Source: an uncultured Clostridia bacterium (lineage in GTDB: Bacteria > Bacillota > Clostridia > Christensenellales > UBA1242). From it: a stretch of 48,473 nt of DNA. Of this stretch, positions 47,240-48,473 are shown in pieces. Position numbers and translations under genes: made by a program. The stretch lies in the NCBI GenBank assembly GCA_944372335.1, contig CALVYQ010000010.1:1-48473 (forward strand), given 5' to 3'. The notes under the pieces are model-generated. The model saw only the letters and a list, made by a program, of their open reading frames with translations, was not told the DNA's origin and did no database searches. Within the stretch, counting starts at the first letter, position 1. Every line of letters begins with the position of its first letter.

Positions 47240-47977
47240 ATGATTTATTTAGTGACAGGTGCAACAAGTGGAATTGGAAAGCAAATTGCTGAAGATTTAT
47301 TAAAAAGCGGTTATGAGGTTATTTTAAATTATGGGAATAATGACAAACAAGCAAAGGCTGTCGAGAAAGAATTTAAAAGCAAGAATTATAACTTTTCTAT
47401 TTATAAAGCAGATATTTCTGATGAAAAACAGGTAAAAGATATGTTCGCCCTTGTAAAGAGTAATTATGGTAGGCTAAATGGACTTGTAAACAATGCAGGA
47501 ACAAATATCGATGAATTTGTAGAAACATGTAAACTTGATAATTATATGAAAGTTGTAAAAACGAATTTTATTGGCAAAATGCTTTGTAGCAAATATGCAA
47601 TTCCACTTCTTAAAAATCAAGAGAATGCCTGTATAGTGAATATTGCTTCTTCTCTCGGGGTTAGACCAGATACAGAGTGTTCTGCATATTGTTGTTCGGC
47701 TTCTGCCATCATCACGCTTACTAAATGTTTAGCAATGGAACTTTCCGACTATAGTATAAGAGTTAATTGTGTTAGTCCTGCGTTTACACCTACACCACTT
47801 TCACTTTCTGGTTGGACAAAAGAAGAAATTGAAGCAAAAGAAAAACGCAATCCACGACACAGACTTGGAAAACTAACAGATATGTCAAATGCAGTTTTAT
47901 TTTTGTTATCTGACAAAGCCGATTATATCAATGGTGAGAATCTAAAAGTTAATGGTGGCGGAATTTTGAAGAAATAA
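47240..47977 (+). CDS. FabG-like short-chain dehydrogenase, catalytic Lys replaced
   Basis: A 245-residue SDR with the cofactor loop TGATSGIGK near the start, NNAGTN in the middle, the catalytic Ser in IASSLG and Tyr in SAYCCSASAII. In active SDRs Tyr is followed by xxxK (YSASK); here the residue is Ala (YCCSA). The rest of the fold, including VNCVSPAFTPTPL and YINGENLKVNGGG, is normal. It is either inactive, uses another proton relay or has a binding role. The ATG has AGGAG. Confidence 0.8.
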   Translation: MIYLVTGATSGIGKQIAEDLLKSGYEVILNYGNNDKQAKAVEKEFKSKNYNFSIYKADISDEKQVKDMFALVKSNYGRLNGLVNNAGTNIDEFVETCKLDNYMKVVKTNFIGKMLCSKYAIPLLKNQENACIVNIASSLGVRPDTECSAYCCSASAIITLTKCLAMELSDYSIRVNCVSPAFTPTPLSLSGWTKEEIEAKEKRNPRHRLGKLTDMSNAVLFLLSDKADYINGENLKVNGGGILKK

Positions 47978-47988
47978 GGAGTTATTTT

Positions 47989-48473
47989 TTGAAAGCAATA
48001 CAAATCACAAATGAAATATTGAATAAAAATGTTGAAAACAAACCATCTCGTTTTGATATGGCTGTGAATTTTTATTGTGGCATAAGGCAAAATGGTAAAT
48101 ATTATTTAGTGACATATTATTATAATCCTGCTTGGGACTTATGGTATCCGTTTTATGATGATGTTAATAAAGCACCTATTGTAAAGACATCAAATTCAAA
48201 AACATACAGAGAACTTATTGAAGAAACAAATCAAGTTCTTAATGTAGATATAGAAAATAAATTAAAATTAGCATACAAAAGATTTGAAGAACTTATTGGT
48301 TGCAAATGTAAAGTTAAGCAAAGTAAATTAGGAGAAATGTTTGAATTAAAATATTCAAAGACTGCTAATCAGTTTAGTATATATAAACTCTATAATTTTA
48401 TTATTACAGATGTAGAAAATTTGGAGCAAATTTTAAATCCTAAAAAATTAAAATGTAAATTATTTGAATTGGA
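47989..48473 (+). CDS. Unknown protein, cut by the window edge
   Basis: An open frame of 161 codons that runs past the right edge with no stop. It begins at TTG 47989 behind AAGGAG with suitable spacing. The visible part (FDMAVNFYCGIRQNGKYYLV, YNPAWDLWYPFYDDV, then a Lys/Glu-rich helical stretch) has no family I recognise. It follows the SDR gene by 11 bp, so it belongs to the same transcript. Confidence 0.7.
   Translation, partial: MKAIQITNEILNKNVENKPSRFDMAVNFYCGIRQNGKYYLVTYYYNPAWDLWYPFYDDVNKAPIVKTSNSKTYRELIEETNQVLNVDIENKLKLAYKRFEELIGCKCKVKQSKLGEMFELKYSKTANQFSIYKLYNFIITDVENLEQILNPKKLKCKLFEL

Noticed and set aside
1-48473. CRISPR array, rRNA operon, complete insertion sequence, integrase
   Set aside because: No regularly spaced repeats, rRNA sequence or transposase/integrase motif was found on either strand; only the short TTTTAGACA cluster and tRNA scar hint at mobility.

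Overview
The window is a low-GC, mostly single-strand bacterial chromosome segment. The gene content is that of a Bacillota (Firmicutes) lineage, probably an uncultured anaerobic clostridial relative. The evidence is a McsB/ClpC protein-arginine-phosphorylation operon, long-form HPF, bS21, separate SecD and SecF, a TIGR04086-type membrane protein, a GGGtGRT protein with an IscU-like partner, a 2[4Fe-4S] ferredoxin and strong AGGAGG ribosome sites. No species can be named from the sequence alone.

Layout. 1-8.4 kb (minus strand): an Ig-like surface protein, hpf, then tex - a 49-residue McsA-like zinc protein - an ADP-ribosylglycohydrolase - mcsB - clpC, all overlapping or nearly touching. 8.4-14.7 kb: an amidohydrolase-like protein without its metal ligands, dinB on the plus strand, a PIN-domain gene overlapped by a 51-codon gene (toxin-antitoxin-like), secF/secD and a TIGR04086 membrane protein with a possible short leader RNA upstream. 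15-20.5 kb: ligA/pcrA, a SHOCT membrane protein, an XRE regulator and rpsU. 20.6-25.5 kb: ferredoxin, then three tightly packed genes for Ppx/GppA-like, HtrA-like and MreB-like proteins that all appear to have lost catalytic residues, then two half-length TauE/SafE permeases. 25.6-30.3 kb (plus): a 1319-residue surface protein with a cytoplasmic coiled coil and a frameshifted C39-like peptidase. 30.4-41 kb (minus): small membrane proteins, aldehyde dehydrogenase with a FIST protein, a lipoprotein, tyrS, a GNAT, GGGtGRT/IscU-like, rsmD and one unknown gene.

From about 41.3 kb to the right end every gene is on the plus strand and the region looks accessory. It holds a DUF2441 protein, a remnant of a uracil-DNA-glycosylase-like gene, a dephospho-CoA-kinase/metallo-beta-lactamase fusion next to coaD, and a 3'-half tRNA (CUU anticodon loop) flanked by repeated TTTTAGACA motifs. 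Beyond that come an overlapping pair of DNA-glycosylase-like genes (HhH-GPD and UDG folds), a GNAT remnant, an alpha/beta hydrolase, a DUF5680 protein, an SDR without its catalytic lysine and a gene running off the edge. No integrase, transposase or CRISPR array is visible.

The best candidates for undescribed biology are: (1) an arginine-type ADP-ribosylhydrolase embedded between a mini-McsA and the arginine kinase McsB; (2) the degenerate Ppx-HtrA-MreB operon; (3) the CoaE-MBL fusion with CoaD; and (4) the paired DNA glycosylases beside a tRNA-derived attachment-like scar.
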